Origin: Hermatobates lingyangjiaoensis
Lineage: Eukaryota > Arthropoda > Insecta > Hemiptera > Hermatobatidae
Direction of reading: 5' to 3'
DNA: 64,000 nt
Assembly (NCBI GenBank): GCA_026182355.1
Contig: JAPFBL010000314.1
Location: 62,001 to 126,000, forward strand
A program made the position numbers and the translations under genes. Shown piece by piece: positions 1 to 9,831 of the stretch. Numbering within the stretch: position 1 is the first letter of the stretch; every line of letters starts with the position of its first letter. The notes beneath the pieces are model-generated. The model was not told where the DNA came from and did not search any database. It saw nothing but the letters and a program-made list of their open reading frames with translations.

Positions 1-77
1 AGAACGCGCTGGTCAAAGCAAAGAGATGTGTCTTTAACCATAACTTTCCGTGGATGTCATTCTAGAAGCACTAATAA

Positions 78-185
78 TCTATTGATGTGAATTCTACGTG
101 TTCGAAACGAGTTGTTTATATTATTAAATTTCTGTATGTGGAGACTATTTCATCAACTTTTTTACTCCACATGAGTAAATACCAC
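78..185 (+). mobile_element. PLE family B terminal-repeat fragment
   Basis: It shares a TGTTCGAAAC core and a following GTTTATATTATTAAATTT stretch, plus a CATGAGTAAATACCA tail, with copies at 1083-1205 and 51781-52007. The catalytic CUGANGA half of the hammerhead-like core is missing here. Confidence 0.6.

Positions 186-187
<2 letters not shown>

Positions 188-231
<44 letters not shown>
188..231. repeat. (GA)n microsatellite
   Basis: An uninterrupted run of about 22 GA units, immediately after the family B fragment. Confidence 0.95.
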
Positions 232-239
<8 letters not shown>

Positions 240-485
240 GTAATTGATAAGTGACCTAAGTAGAATTAAAGGAGTACAGTTGTAAAAAAGTGAGATCTTA
301 TTACTTATGGAGAGAAAAAAAACACTAGAGAGAGATTAGAATTAAAATGAACCATTGTAAATAGATTGTATGAGTTTGATCAGGTATGGAAGATACATTG
401 TGGTATAGGGGTTAGAATAGGAGTGAGATCGTATTTAGATAGAAACAAGAGAGTAGAAAATATATAACAAAAGTTGTAGGGTAAA

Positions 486-573
486 AAACTAATGAAGTAG
501 TCTCGACATATAGACATTTAATAATATACACAATGTGTTCTTCTTCAGGCATTAACTAAAGAATACAATGACT
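486..573 (-). mobile_element. PLE family B terminal-repeat fragment, inverted and internally deleted
   Basis: The reverse complement reads TTAGTTAATGCCTGAAGAAG and then jumps to the ATATTATTAAATG part, so most of helix II and the GAAA side of the core are lost. With the copies at 78-185 and 1083-1205 it forms a cluster of three family B remains. Confidence 0.55.
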
Positions 574-756
574 TCAGAGCGTTATCAATAGTATAAATAG
601 TAAATGGTACAAAACAAGGAAAGAGAGGTGTACACACACAAGGATGAGTGCATTCACTTCCATCCTTTTTCTAGTCAGTTGTACCAAAGACGACACACTT
701 GTATGTGTACACTTATTCCCTATTTTATTTTGTGCGATTTACTTTATACTATAGTT

Positions 757-1054
757 AAAGGGTCTTCAAACAGTGGGTCGCACCCCCTTGGGGGTTGCGA
801 AAGGGTTAAACAGGGATTGCGAAATGTTTAAAATTGTTTATTTTTAAATAGCAAATAAAGAACTAAATTAAATAAATAATTTATTTATTATTAATGCGGC
901 ACAGAAATCTCATTAAAGTTACTATTCATCAAATTTATTTTAATTTTCCCTTTTTTATTTGTTGTTAATTTTATTTTTGTTTTCACTAAAGGGTCGCGAA
1001 TAAATTTTGGCGTCAAAAATGGGACTCGATGTAAAAAAAGGTTAAAGATCCTTG
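757..1054. mobile_element. Non-autonomous hAT-like element (MITE)
   Basis: The left end reads AAAGGGTCTTCAAAC and the reverse complement of the right end reads CAAGGATCTTTAAC, an imperfect terminal inverted repeat. Flanks CTATAGTT (749-756) and CTATAGCT (1055-1062) match at 7 of 8 positions, the 8-bp target duplication expected for hAT. The interior (298 bp) is AT-rich with no ORF. Confidence 0.75.
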
Positions 1055-1082
1055 CTATAGCTCACCCTCTAATGACATTGTT

Positions 1083-1205
1083 TTTTTTTAGTTAATGCTT
1101 GAAGCAGACCACTACGTGTTCGAAACGCGTTGTTTATATTATTAAATTTTTATATGTGGAGACTATTTCATCAACTTTTTCACCTCACATGAGTAAATAC
1201 CATAT
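1083..1205 (+). mobile_element. PLE family B terminal repeat with degenerate hammerhead-like core
   Basis: Contains TTAGTTAATGCTTGAAG, then CACTACGTGTTCGAAACGCG, then the GTTTATATTATTAAATTT stretch and the tail ending near GAGTAAATACCATAT. Relative to the 52-kb copy, C3 of the CUGANGA box is U and helix II is partly lost, so it is probably inactive. Confidence 0.6.
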
Positions 1206-1639
1206 AATAACTGATTGCATTACATAAGAAAGAGAGAAATAGAAAAGAAAGTTGAAACAGAACAAATGAGATGGATGAATACATAGTTACTCCAGGATTG
1301 AATAGTGTTTCGGCGAATTGAGGGAGAAAAATTTGAATATATATAAAAAAGAGAGTTAGAAATCTGAAGAAGTTATAACAAGTGAATGAATAGTATTAGA
1401 AGAGAAAGAAGGGGATGATGGAGAGAGGAAGAAAGTGACGACAGGAGAGTGAGAGTTGAATGATTGAATGAAGGGGGTAGCAGGTTTAGGGGTGAGAAAG
1501 AGCCGATTAAACAAGATAGTAACGTATAAAAATCATTATTCAGGAAGGAAATTTGATCTTTACTGTAATTAAGTAATAAAAAGAAAACTGAATTCTTGGT
1601 TGAACTGATATATACTGGTTGGGTTTGTTTTAAGTTTCT

Positions 1640-1825
1640 TATTATGGGCTGTAAAGGTCTTCCCTAGAAGCCCTATGCGGGGGCGGGGAGCTAGGCTGAT
1701 TTGTTTTCTCCCGTCCAACCAACCCCCCCACCCACCGGTATTTTCACAAGACCTCCAGGAATCCAAACAATGGTTCCAGGAATCCTGCTGCCCCCCCGGC
1801 TCCATTCCAGGCCACTTCTTACTCC
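1640..1825. promoter_or_regulatory. GC-rich island, possible regulatory sequence
   Basis: About 185 bp of GC-rich, apparently single-copy sequence in a strongly AT-rich setting. It contains one CATTCCA (MCAT/TEAD-type) match near 1803. No reading frame looks coding. Calling it regulatory is inference; it could be unrecognised repeat. Confidence 0.2.
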
Positions 1826-2446
1826 GTCTAATTATCTTTAAATCTCACTATAATCCAATTGTTCCGACAATGTCATTACAACACTCTGCAGGAATTTCAA
1901 AACCTAACTAATTAACTGACCTCCTTGTAACCCACTCCGCTCAATGCATCTTCTATATTTAATGCATTCTTTATTATGAAAATCTATAAGCAAAAGAACA
2001 GTTGTGAAATTAATATTCAAGTATTTCTCTCAGCAAATTCACCTTTATTTCTCTCTTACTTGAACTATATTTTACTTCTTCTCTTATTGCACTCTTTCTT
2101 TAACCTCCTCTCACTCTTTCTATCTATCTGTGTCTTATAACCTTTCTAGGCTTTAACTCATTTTGCTGCTGCTATACCAGTTACTCTATCACTCTCTCTC
2201 TCTTTTCACTTATCAATCTTTACTACCTCCCTCTGTATTTATGTAACTCTATCTTTATCTCAATCCCCCCCTCTCTCTCTCTAAAGGAATATAACTCTTT
2301 TGCTCTTTCCGTCTCTAATCACCAGTCCCTTTTAGTTCTAATTTTGATCACAATCGCTTCTCACTTCTCATTTACTGGCTCTGTCACTGTGTCAATGGCT
2401 TGCTTTATGCTTATCTTTCTATCCCCTGTCTTTCTTCAAAACACTT

Positions 2447-2449
<3 letters not shown>

Positions 2450-2512
<63 letters not shown>

Positions 2513-2533
2513 TATATATATATATTATATTAT

Positions 2534-2572
<39 letters not shown>
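2450..2572. repeat. (TC)n then interrupted (TA)n microsatellite
   Basis: A CT run (2450-2471) passes into about 100 bp of TA dinucleotides broken by TTATATTA motifs. Confidence 0.95.
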
Positions 2573-2575
<3 letters not shown>

Positions 2576-3040
2576 GAAAAATCACAATAAATAAACACGT
2601 GATGCAATCAATGAAACTTAAACCACAATGGAAAAAAGAAAAACATTTGAAAGACCTCAGAGCATTTATTTCAATAATACATATTTATTTCATTTAAACA
2701 TTTAAACATATTTCATGTATATATATATATCATTAAAATTAACCGCAGTCTCGGCATTCACGATCTTAAGACTGAGAGATTCGATCCTACGAACTAACCT
2801 CCTGCTAACAGGATTCAACTGGAAAAGAAGTTGGCCAAGTGACATGTTAAATTAAAATCGATGACTCATGCTTAGTCATTGCTATAAATAGATTGAAAGG
2901 ATAGTACAGATTAATATAAAGAGAAGGTCAAAGGTCAATAATGAAAAAGAAACAAGCGGTTAAAATAAAAGAGTTGAAATGTCAACGGTTAAAAGGTTAA
3001 CGGTTAAAAGAGGATCTACTGCCTATTTATACCAATATAT

Positions 3041-3228
3041 ATATATATATATATATTGCTAAATAACGCCCCATTTTTGGCTTGTATCTGTTTCTTACAC
3101 AATTTCTCCAGTTTCCGGAATTCCTTCCTCGTCTCTTCATTAAAACTTTAAAGCTTATCACCAATATTGCTAGTCGACATGTTTTAATAATGAGAATAAT
3201 AGTAGGATTGTTGGTTTATATATATAGA
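3041..3228 (-). mobile_element. PLE family F terminal repeat, inverted arm with the ribozyme core deleted
   Basis: The reverse complement matches 3655-3870 through CAACAATCCTACTATTATT and GAAGAGACGAGGAAGG. About 28 bp holding CTGATGA and helix II are absent: the arm goes from CTCATTATT straight to AAACATGTCGAC. It is bounded on the left by (TA)n at 3041-3058. Confidence 0.7.
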
Positions 3229-3488
3229 GGTGGATTACTATTGGAATGTTCACAGCACATCACCCTGGATGACGGGACATTATGCGGGGTTAAGGTAGGG
3301 TGGTTGGACTCACCTATTACCTGGCTAATCTGGGTTGGCCTATTGGAAAATAGTTTTAAAATTTGACAAGAATTATTAAGTTGGATATTTATGGCCGGCT
3401 GCTTTTCTTGAATTATTAATGCTTCTAATATTTGTAATTTAACATGGTTTCTTTCTTTAACGATAATTTTCGTGGAATTCACCATCAT
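3216..3488 (-). pseudogene. PLE family F ORF, C-terminal tail fragment
   Basis: Conceptual translation on the minus strand contains IIVKERNHVKLQILEALII and EKQPAINIQLN. This resembles the C-terminal tail that follows the GIY-YIG nuclease in Penelope-like proteins (an ERNHxKLQILEAxxI block). Upstream minus-strand sequence (3488-3640) gives only interrupted frames. The end overlaps the terminal repeat. It belongs to the minus-strand half of the compound unit 3041-3897. Confidence 0.6.
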
Positions 3489-3654
3489 TTCTCTTGTTGG
3501 TCTCTGACCAGTATGGCAGTCCTGAAACTATTCAGCTTGTAGGTGCTGGCCATGCACTCATTTGTCTTGTTAGTTTTGTCTTATGGAGTGCTGTTGTAAG
3601 GGATTTTGGCACAAAACACACAACAGCACTTGTGGATTCCTATAATAATCCATC

Positions 3655-3737
3655 TCTATATATATAAACCAACAATCCTACTATTATTCTCACTATTGTC
3701 CTGATGATTAATGTGGTACATTCGAAACATGTCGACT
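3655..3737 (+). ncRNA. Hammerhead-ribozyme-like motif, PLE family F
   Basis: GUC (3698-3700) precedes CTGATGA (3701-3707). Helix II is AATGT-GGT-ACATT, GAAA is at 3724-3727, and the palindrome ACATGT (3727-3732) stands at helix III. C3733 is the H17 position, and GAC (3734-3736) pairs with the 5' GUC in helix I. Helix III is too short to close within one molecule, as in known dimeric PLE hammerheads. There are one or two extra nucleotides beside helix II. Cleavage would fall after 3733. Activity is inferred. Confidence 0.6.
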
Positions 3738-3887
3738 AGCAATATTGGTGATAAGCTTTATAGTTTTAATGAAGAGACGAGGAAGGAATTCCGGAAACTG
3801 GAGAAATTGTGTAAGAAACAGATACAAGCCAAATATGGGGCGTTATTTAGCAATATATATTTAAATGAAGGACTGCTTCCAACTTTT
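3729..3887 (+). pseudogene. PLE family F ORF, N-terminal fragment
   Basis: Starting at ATG 3729, directly after the ribozyme motif, the frame encodes about 50 residues including FRKLEKLCKKQIQAKYGA and NEGLLPTFT. This is the basic N-terminal region typical of Penelope-like proteins and parallels the start of the intact family A ORF (KLKLKLKFLNNCF). It is cut off by a (TA)n run at 3888-3908, so no RT or nuclease domain follows. Confidence 0.6.
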
Positions 3888-3929
3888 ACATATATATATA
3901 TATATATAAATTCAAATTGTACAAATAAT

Positions 3930-4073
3930 GTAAATTAAAAGCGCTGTCTTAAAAATATGTGTTATTATCCTCTTTATTAAAATTTAATTTATTTAGAGTT
4001 TATCTGCATTTATATGAACATGATTGCATTAAAAGGAAGGTGTTGGATGACCAACTGGTCACGGAGAGTCTAG
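3930..4073 (+). mobile_element. Helitron 3' end
   Basis: Shares about 140 bp with the end of the Helitron at 27703-28933. It has the hallmark 3' structure: a hairpin TGACC-AACT-GGTCA (4048-4061) about 9 bp before the terminal CTAG (4070-4073), followed by T. The 5' end was not found. Confidence 0.65.
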
Positions 4074-4260
4074 TAACTTACTATTATTATTCAATAACTC
4101 TTTCTTATTTCTCTTTTTCTGCCAGTCAGTCAACTGTTTAATAAGTTGCTAGCTTAAAATCAAAAATTAAAAAATTTGGAGCATTATTTTGGAATAATAT
4201 TTTAGTTACTAATTAAAGAAATTTATTAAATTTGGTTCATATTAGAATCAATCGCGAGAT

Positions 4261-4322
4261 TTCACAATAAACCCGAGAAATAACAATCAATGTTTAAACC
4301 ACAATAAGAAATGAGAAAAGAG
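4261..4322 (-). mobile_element. PLE family A terminal-repeat fragment
   Basis: ATAACAATCAATG followed by AAACCACAATAAGAAATGAG matches the minus-strand terminal repeat at 7925-8010 with scattered differences. No ribozyme core is left. Confidence 0.6.
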
Positions 4323-6682
4323 TTTTTTTTCTTATTTCTTTTCGTAGTTTGATTATTGATTAGAATCAATATGTTATCAACAATGATTGTGGGTAGTAGG
4401 TCAACTTTTCGTGATGGTGAATGGAGTTTCGTGGATATTCTCCCGCTAGAAGGCGAGAAGCATGTGTCGAGGAAGAAGACCTGTTTAGGTCGAAAGAAGC
4501 TGTGCATTATGAAGATGGACAGCGTGGGAGGATAACGGTTCAGCTTGCTGAATCCCCGTCGCTATCAAGATTCAAGTGGTCAGCTTTTATGGAGGTCGTA
4601 TTTTTATGACTGTTATACTTGTGTGGAAGTGATTAAAAGAGGAGACTGGGAGTAGACCTCCTAAGGAGCTCTGTCGCCTTCTTCACTGACAAATGGGCCA
4701 TCAAATGCCTTCCTTTAAGGCAAACAAAAACATCCAACTCGCTTCTTTACGGTGGAAACAGTATTCAAGACATCAAATCAACAAGCTGCAAGTTGTCTTA
4801 CATGTCCCTCCAAGTGTTGATTTCAATATAAACACTAAGTAAGTGTTTCAGAGATCATCTTTGCGCTTATCTTCTATCTGTGCACTCATAACACAGGTTT
4901 ACACTTTCAACTTTACAAAATCGAGATTAACTTTTGTCCACTCTGGACGCTGCAAGCGATTTTTCTTCTATTTTATCTCCTTCATATAATAATCCTTAAG
5001 CATTCCATTAAGCATGAAAGAGATATATGAAGTGAGAGGGTGAGTGGCGGGGGGGGGGGGGTGTTAAACTGTTTTGATTTACGACTGTTCAATTTTAAAT
5101 CGATCAGGGCTAACTGATCGTGTTTACATTTCATACAATTAGAGCATTAAAACAGTTTTTATAAATTAATTCATTTCTAATAATTAACATATTTTTCAAA
5201 CACTTCTGTTTATTTACATTTTTTGTACAAAACTCGTCCTTGCTAATTAACTATCCAAATCTTAGCGAGTAATAAAAGCCAGTCATGATATTTTCATCGT
5301 TTGATTGTCGTTCAACTCTTTTTTTACTGTTTTTAGGGGTACCAACTACTTACGCAATTTACACTATTCTGTATTGGAATAATTTTACTAACTACATTAA
5401 TTTTATATTAATATTAATTTAAATTATAATTGTATTATTGCATTTTTCTTCCAATATAAAATTATTTAGTTAAGTGTCTTTTATTTATCTCTAACTTAAG
5501 AGACAATCTGTATTATGTATGAAAGTACTTTTTTCTCTTTTGTGCAAATAGATTGTCGAATTTATATTTTAAAATAAATTTAAAGTTTACGAGATAAAGA
5601 TATTTATTTAGTTAAAGTTTTATTATCTCTAAGTTGACAAGACTATATTATGTAAAAACAAGTATTTTGTATCTTGTGTGTACTATTAAATTATTGTATA
5701 TCTTTTTTACTGTATATTATATAATACATATCATAAATTAAACACATTAAGAAATCCTTATTTGGCTGCATAGTTGTTTGGTAATATTGCTGCGGAGAAA
5801 AGAAATATTTAATATTTTTTGATTATGTTTGATTTTTTAATCCAACAAAGGTTAACATTTATTTTAATAGGTATGCTTGATTAGAAGTCTAAATAACAAG
5901 AAATTATCAAAGTCTTAGATATAATAATAATAATTTAGAATAATATTAGAAACTAAATTGATATTTTAATAACAACTTAAATTTCTTAAATCACATGGAT
6001 AGACTATAAACAAGCTGATCCAGTTTATTGGAGTACAAACTAAACGAATATCTCGTATTCATTAAAATTGTCACTCAAGAGTGTAATGTAAATCATGATC
6101 AAAAAAAAAAACGTGTACAAAACAGTGAATATATTCATCAAAGTCGCATAACAGAATTACTAAACTACTTCTTTAACCATTCTGAGTAATTCAAATTAGC
6201 TTCATTTGACTTATGGAATTCTTTCTAAGGAATATATTAGCTTCACATGCATTAACCTATATCAAGTAAAACTCCAGAATAAAAGCGATTTTAATCAAAA
6301 TCGTTTGAACAAATTTTTAGCAAAGATAAAAGTTCATATTTTTTTTATGTAAAGTATCAGCAAAAAAACATGTTTTGGTGAAAGAACTTGCCGTTCTGTC
6401 TTAAAAATATCAGGAACTTAAACTTTAAACACAAAAACATACATACTCACACAGAATATTTTATTGGACTCAGGTGGCTTCAAGACGTAATATTCAATTT
6501 AGAACTCGATTTCCAAATTTTGACAGGAATGCAATATTTGATATAAATAAGAAAGTATGATGAAGGTCTAAAAAAATGTAATGGGCAATAATGACATTTT
6601 CCATGAGGAATTATTGCCTAAAAGCAATAAAGCTATATACACTACAAGGGTAATTTTGGGATATTATTATTATTATTTGAGG

Positions 6683-7710
6683 GTGACACTACAAGGGAGC
6701 ACACGTAGGCCGAGCATTGACCCTTTTGTGATACCACACAATGAAGATTGATTCTACAGTGGGAGTCCTAAATATTGCCTAACTCAAGTGCATTTAGTGT
6801 AGGGATCTTTAACGAGTACCTGACATCGTACAGGCTCGGGACCAACAGTTTAACGTCCTTCTCCGAGGGACGACGTGCTCAGATTTATTCACCTCCCACG
6901 TGAATAAATCGAGCGGCCAGGTGGGGAGTGTATGTATTAAAAAAATGTTAGGATTTTAAATATGTTTAGATAGACTAAAGTATCAGAACATTAAAACAAC
7001 GGTTTAAAAAACACATTAAAGATTCGTAAATAATTCGAATTATTATAAATAATTATAAATTATATTTTAATATTATAATAATGAATATTATTATTATTAT
7101 TATAAATAATTTGAATAAATTAAACTACACTAATGACTTAAATAAAAATAACCATGAACCGATAGTGTCGAAAAGTCAATGGATTTAATAAAGCAAGGCG
7201 TAAAGTACAAAGGTTAAAAATAAATATAATGGTGGAACTTGAAATTTATAATCATAAAAACTCAGATAATAATAAATGAACAGATGAAACATCAATCGGA
7301 TATAGTATTTAATCCAATAATAAAACTAAAAGACGACAAAACAAACTTGGCTTGATAATGTAAATTATAGTATAATAAAAAAGGATAATCAATGCAGTTA
7401 ATTTAAAATTAATAAAAGGAAATTTAGGCATATTTGGACATTAACTGTTTAATAGGCATTTATTCCTAGAATCTTTCGACAATTATGGGTCCCATTGATG
7501 ATTTAAACTAGTGTTTCTCAAACTTTTTTAAGTATTGCCCCCCTTAAGACACCATTTGATTTGCCACCACCCCCCTAAAGAATTTAATTGTATAATATAC
7601 AATATTTTTTTAAATTTCAAAATGTATTACACGTAAATATTGTATAGGTGCAGAAAAATGTTAGATAAACTCAAACATTGTTTAAATTCATTTTCTTGAC
7701 AAGAATTGAC
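6683..7710 (+). repeat. Inverted duplicate of 24256-25259 (family E with hAT and SINE parts)
   Basis: Reads as the reverse complement of 24256-25259 over about 1.0 kb with modest divergence and small indels. In order it holds a headless SINE body (6700-6925, minus), the AT-rich family E segment with CCCATTGATGA at 7490-7500, and the first 200 bp of hAT3 (7509-7707). Both copies carry the hAT at the same base, so the segment was copied after the hAT inserted. Confidence 0.75.
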
Positions 7711-7852
7711 ATTTGTCATTTCTACTTTAGAAAACATAAACAAATTGAAGAAAACTTACTCAAGGCTGGTTTCTGTTACATTACAACAACCGTTAACTGT
7801 CATTGCATGTGCTGCTCCAAGCAACATATTATTGAAACACTGTTTTTTTAGT

Positions 7853-7857
<5 letters not shown>

Positions 7858-7899
<42 letters not shown>

Positions 7900-7924
7900 T
7901 TATATATATAATATATATATATAT
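7858..7924. repeat. (TA)n microsatellite flanking the PLE
   Basis: A TA run interrupted by TTATATTTA. With the TA run at 12477-12496 it brackets the compound PLE insertion, suggesting insertion into a TA microsatellite. Confidence 0.9.
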
Positions 7925-9716
7925 GATCAAACCACAGTAAGAAATGGGAAAACAAGACTAAGATCTTTCAACCGTAACAAGCGGTCTTCGTCAGAGTAAA
8001 AAACCCAACTGAACACTAGATGCAGAAAACATCTGGTGAGGAGTTGAGAAGAGTGGGAGGGAAGAGTGGTATTTTAAAAAAGTGAAAGTGCAGGAAAGGA
8101 CTAATGTCCAGAAAGGGATGTTTGGGGAAACAAAGGAGTACAGTAAGAAAAAGTAAAAAAACTATCCGCTAGCTGTCAAACCCTCTTTGAAGAGGCTATT
8201 GCCCTCGTGACGAAAGTATCAAGTTTGAAGAGACCATTACTAATGTTTATAATATTAGATCTATTAAATTTAATTAGAGACGATTCAATAATATTTCTTA
8301 ACAACATTGATTTTTCATAGGTAATAAATTTAGCTCCTGTCCAATCAATATGATGATTTTCATTTTTTATATGCAAGAATAAGGCACTACTTTTTTCCTG
8401 TCTACTTACGTTATATTGGTGTTGTTTTACACGTGTCTTTAATGATTTACCAGTTTGACCAATATAAATTTTATGGCAGTTTTTGCACGGAATTTTATAT
8501 ATACCAGCGGACTCCAATTCGCTGGGAGAGTTTTTTATTAACATATTACCCACGTTATTACGATTAGAAAACACTATATTAAAATCAAGTTGTTTGGCTA
8601 ATCTTGGAAGGGGGTCCAATGACTCATGATATGGCAAAACTATAGAATTTGATAATAAAAATGGCTCTGTTGAAGTATTAGAGAAAGTTTTTTTAGCACC
8701 CTTCAAAGCTAAATCAATATAAGAAGAGGGGTATTTTAATGAAAGGGCAATTGACCTAATGTTATTAATCTCTTCATTAAGGAATTCAGGAGAGCAAATT
8801 CTTAACGCCCTCAAAAACATATTTCTAAAAACAGAAATTTTAACATTTTTTGGATGCGAAGAATAAAAGTGAACGTATGCAAGTACATTCATAGGTTTTC
8901 TATATACACTAAAACGTAACTCATTAGGTAACCTATGGATCAGGACATCTAAGAAGGGCAAATTACCACTTATTTCTTCTTCCATTGTGAATTTGATTGT
9001 CGGCACTAATGAATTCAATTTTGTTAGGAAATCAACTTTATTTAAAGAATTGGGACAAATGCAAAGAATATCGTCAACATATCTATACCATTTAACATTT
9101 TTGGGCAAAATTGAGCTTAACATTTTACTCTCAAAAAACTCCATATATAAATTACTTAGGAGGGGGGATAAACAGTTACCCATAGCAAGACCAAATTTTT
9201 GTATATAATAAATTATTTTCAAATTGAAAATGACAATCTACCACACATAACTTAATTAACTCTATTAGAGTGGTAGATGGAAGGGGAAGGGAATAATTAA
9301 TTAATTCCTCCTGGAGTAAGCTCAACAGATCAGTTACAGGTACATTCGTAAAAAGAGACTTCACATCGAAACTGATTAATCTATAATTTTTGTTCATGTT
9401 GACGCTTTTTAATTTTTTAATTAAATCCACATTGTTTTTTATATGGCTGCCTGAAATTTTTCCAATTAAGGGGCTTAAAATACTTACTAACCATTTGGAC
9501 AAGCCATATGATGCCGAACCAACCGAACTCACAATTAAACGTATTGGGTAATTATCTTTATGTGTCTTGATCAACCCGTACATATATGGCAAAGAAGGGG
9601 ATTTTGATATAAATTTAGTAATAAGATCGGGTTGATTTTTTAAGATAGTTTTAATTTTTTTATTAAATGAACTATTGACCCTTTCCAAAGGATCAATATT
9701 GACCCTTTCCAAAGGT
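7925..9716 (-). mobile_element. PLE family A, 5'-truncated inverted copy
   Basis: On the minus strand: RT/nuclease ORF remains, 3' UTR, then the terminal repeat ending at 7925. It is nearly identical to the full copy at 9720-12478 and is joined head-to-head to it at about 9716-9720. The truncated end carries a 24-bp local duplication: GACCCTTTCCAAAGG occurs at 9677-9691 and again at 9701-9715. An inverted truncated copy leading a full copy is a common PLE arrangement. The ribozyme core on this strand (7988-7994 and flanks) looks intact. Confidence 0.85.
8176..9712 (-). pseudogene. PLE reverse transcriptase/GIY-YIG ORF, truncated and frameshifted
   Basis: Two overlapping minus-strand frames (9712-9176 and 9222-8176) together cover the RT and GIY-YIG portions of the intact protein; the first 280 or so residues are missing. 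One extra T on the minus strand near 9207-9213 (GAAAATAATTTATT, versus GAAAATAATTATT in the full copy) causes the frameshift just before RT motif B. A second one-base insertion changes the last codons (GGTTTGA, versus GGTTGAC). YVDD, GIY and YIG blocks are readable. Apart from one I/V exchange I saw almost no protein differences, so both halves are probably of the same age. Confidence 0.85.
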
Positions 9717-9719
9717 CTT

Positions 9720-9829
9720 CTGACGAAGACCGCTTGTTACGGTTGAAAGATCTTAGTCTTGTTTTCCCATTTCTTACTGTGGTTTGATCATTGATTGTTA
9801 TTTCACGTGTTTATGTGAAAGCTTTTTAT
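9720..9829 (+). repeat. PLE family A terminal repeat (PLTR), 5' copy
   Basis: Matches 12370-12478 over 109 bp from TGACGAAGACC to GCTTTTTAT. It contains the hammerhead-like core: CTGACGA (9720-9726), helix II strands ACCG/CGGT, GAAA (9745-9748), AGATCT and the predicted cleavage after 9754. Upstream of CTGACGA the sequence belongs to the inverted copy, so the 5' strand of helix I is missing at this end. Confidence 0.85.
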
Positions 9830-9831
9830 CG

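Noticed and set aside
2573..2640. Possible PLE family A fragment (AAACACGTGA, CAATCAATGAAAC, AAACCACAATGG)
   Set aside because: Word order resembles the terminal repeat but similarity is too broken to claim.
4421..4609. ORF with RREACVEEEDLFRSKEAVHYEDGQ-like acidic peptide
   Set aside because: No family recognised, no splice-site or codon support; it may be repeat-derived.
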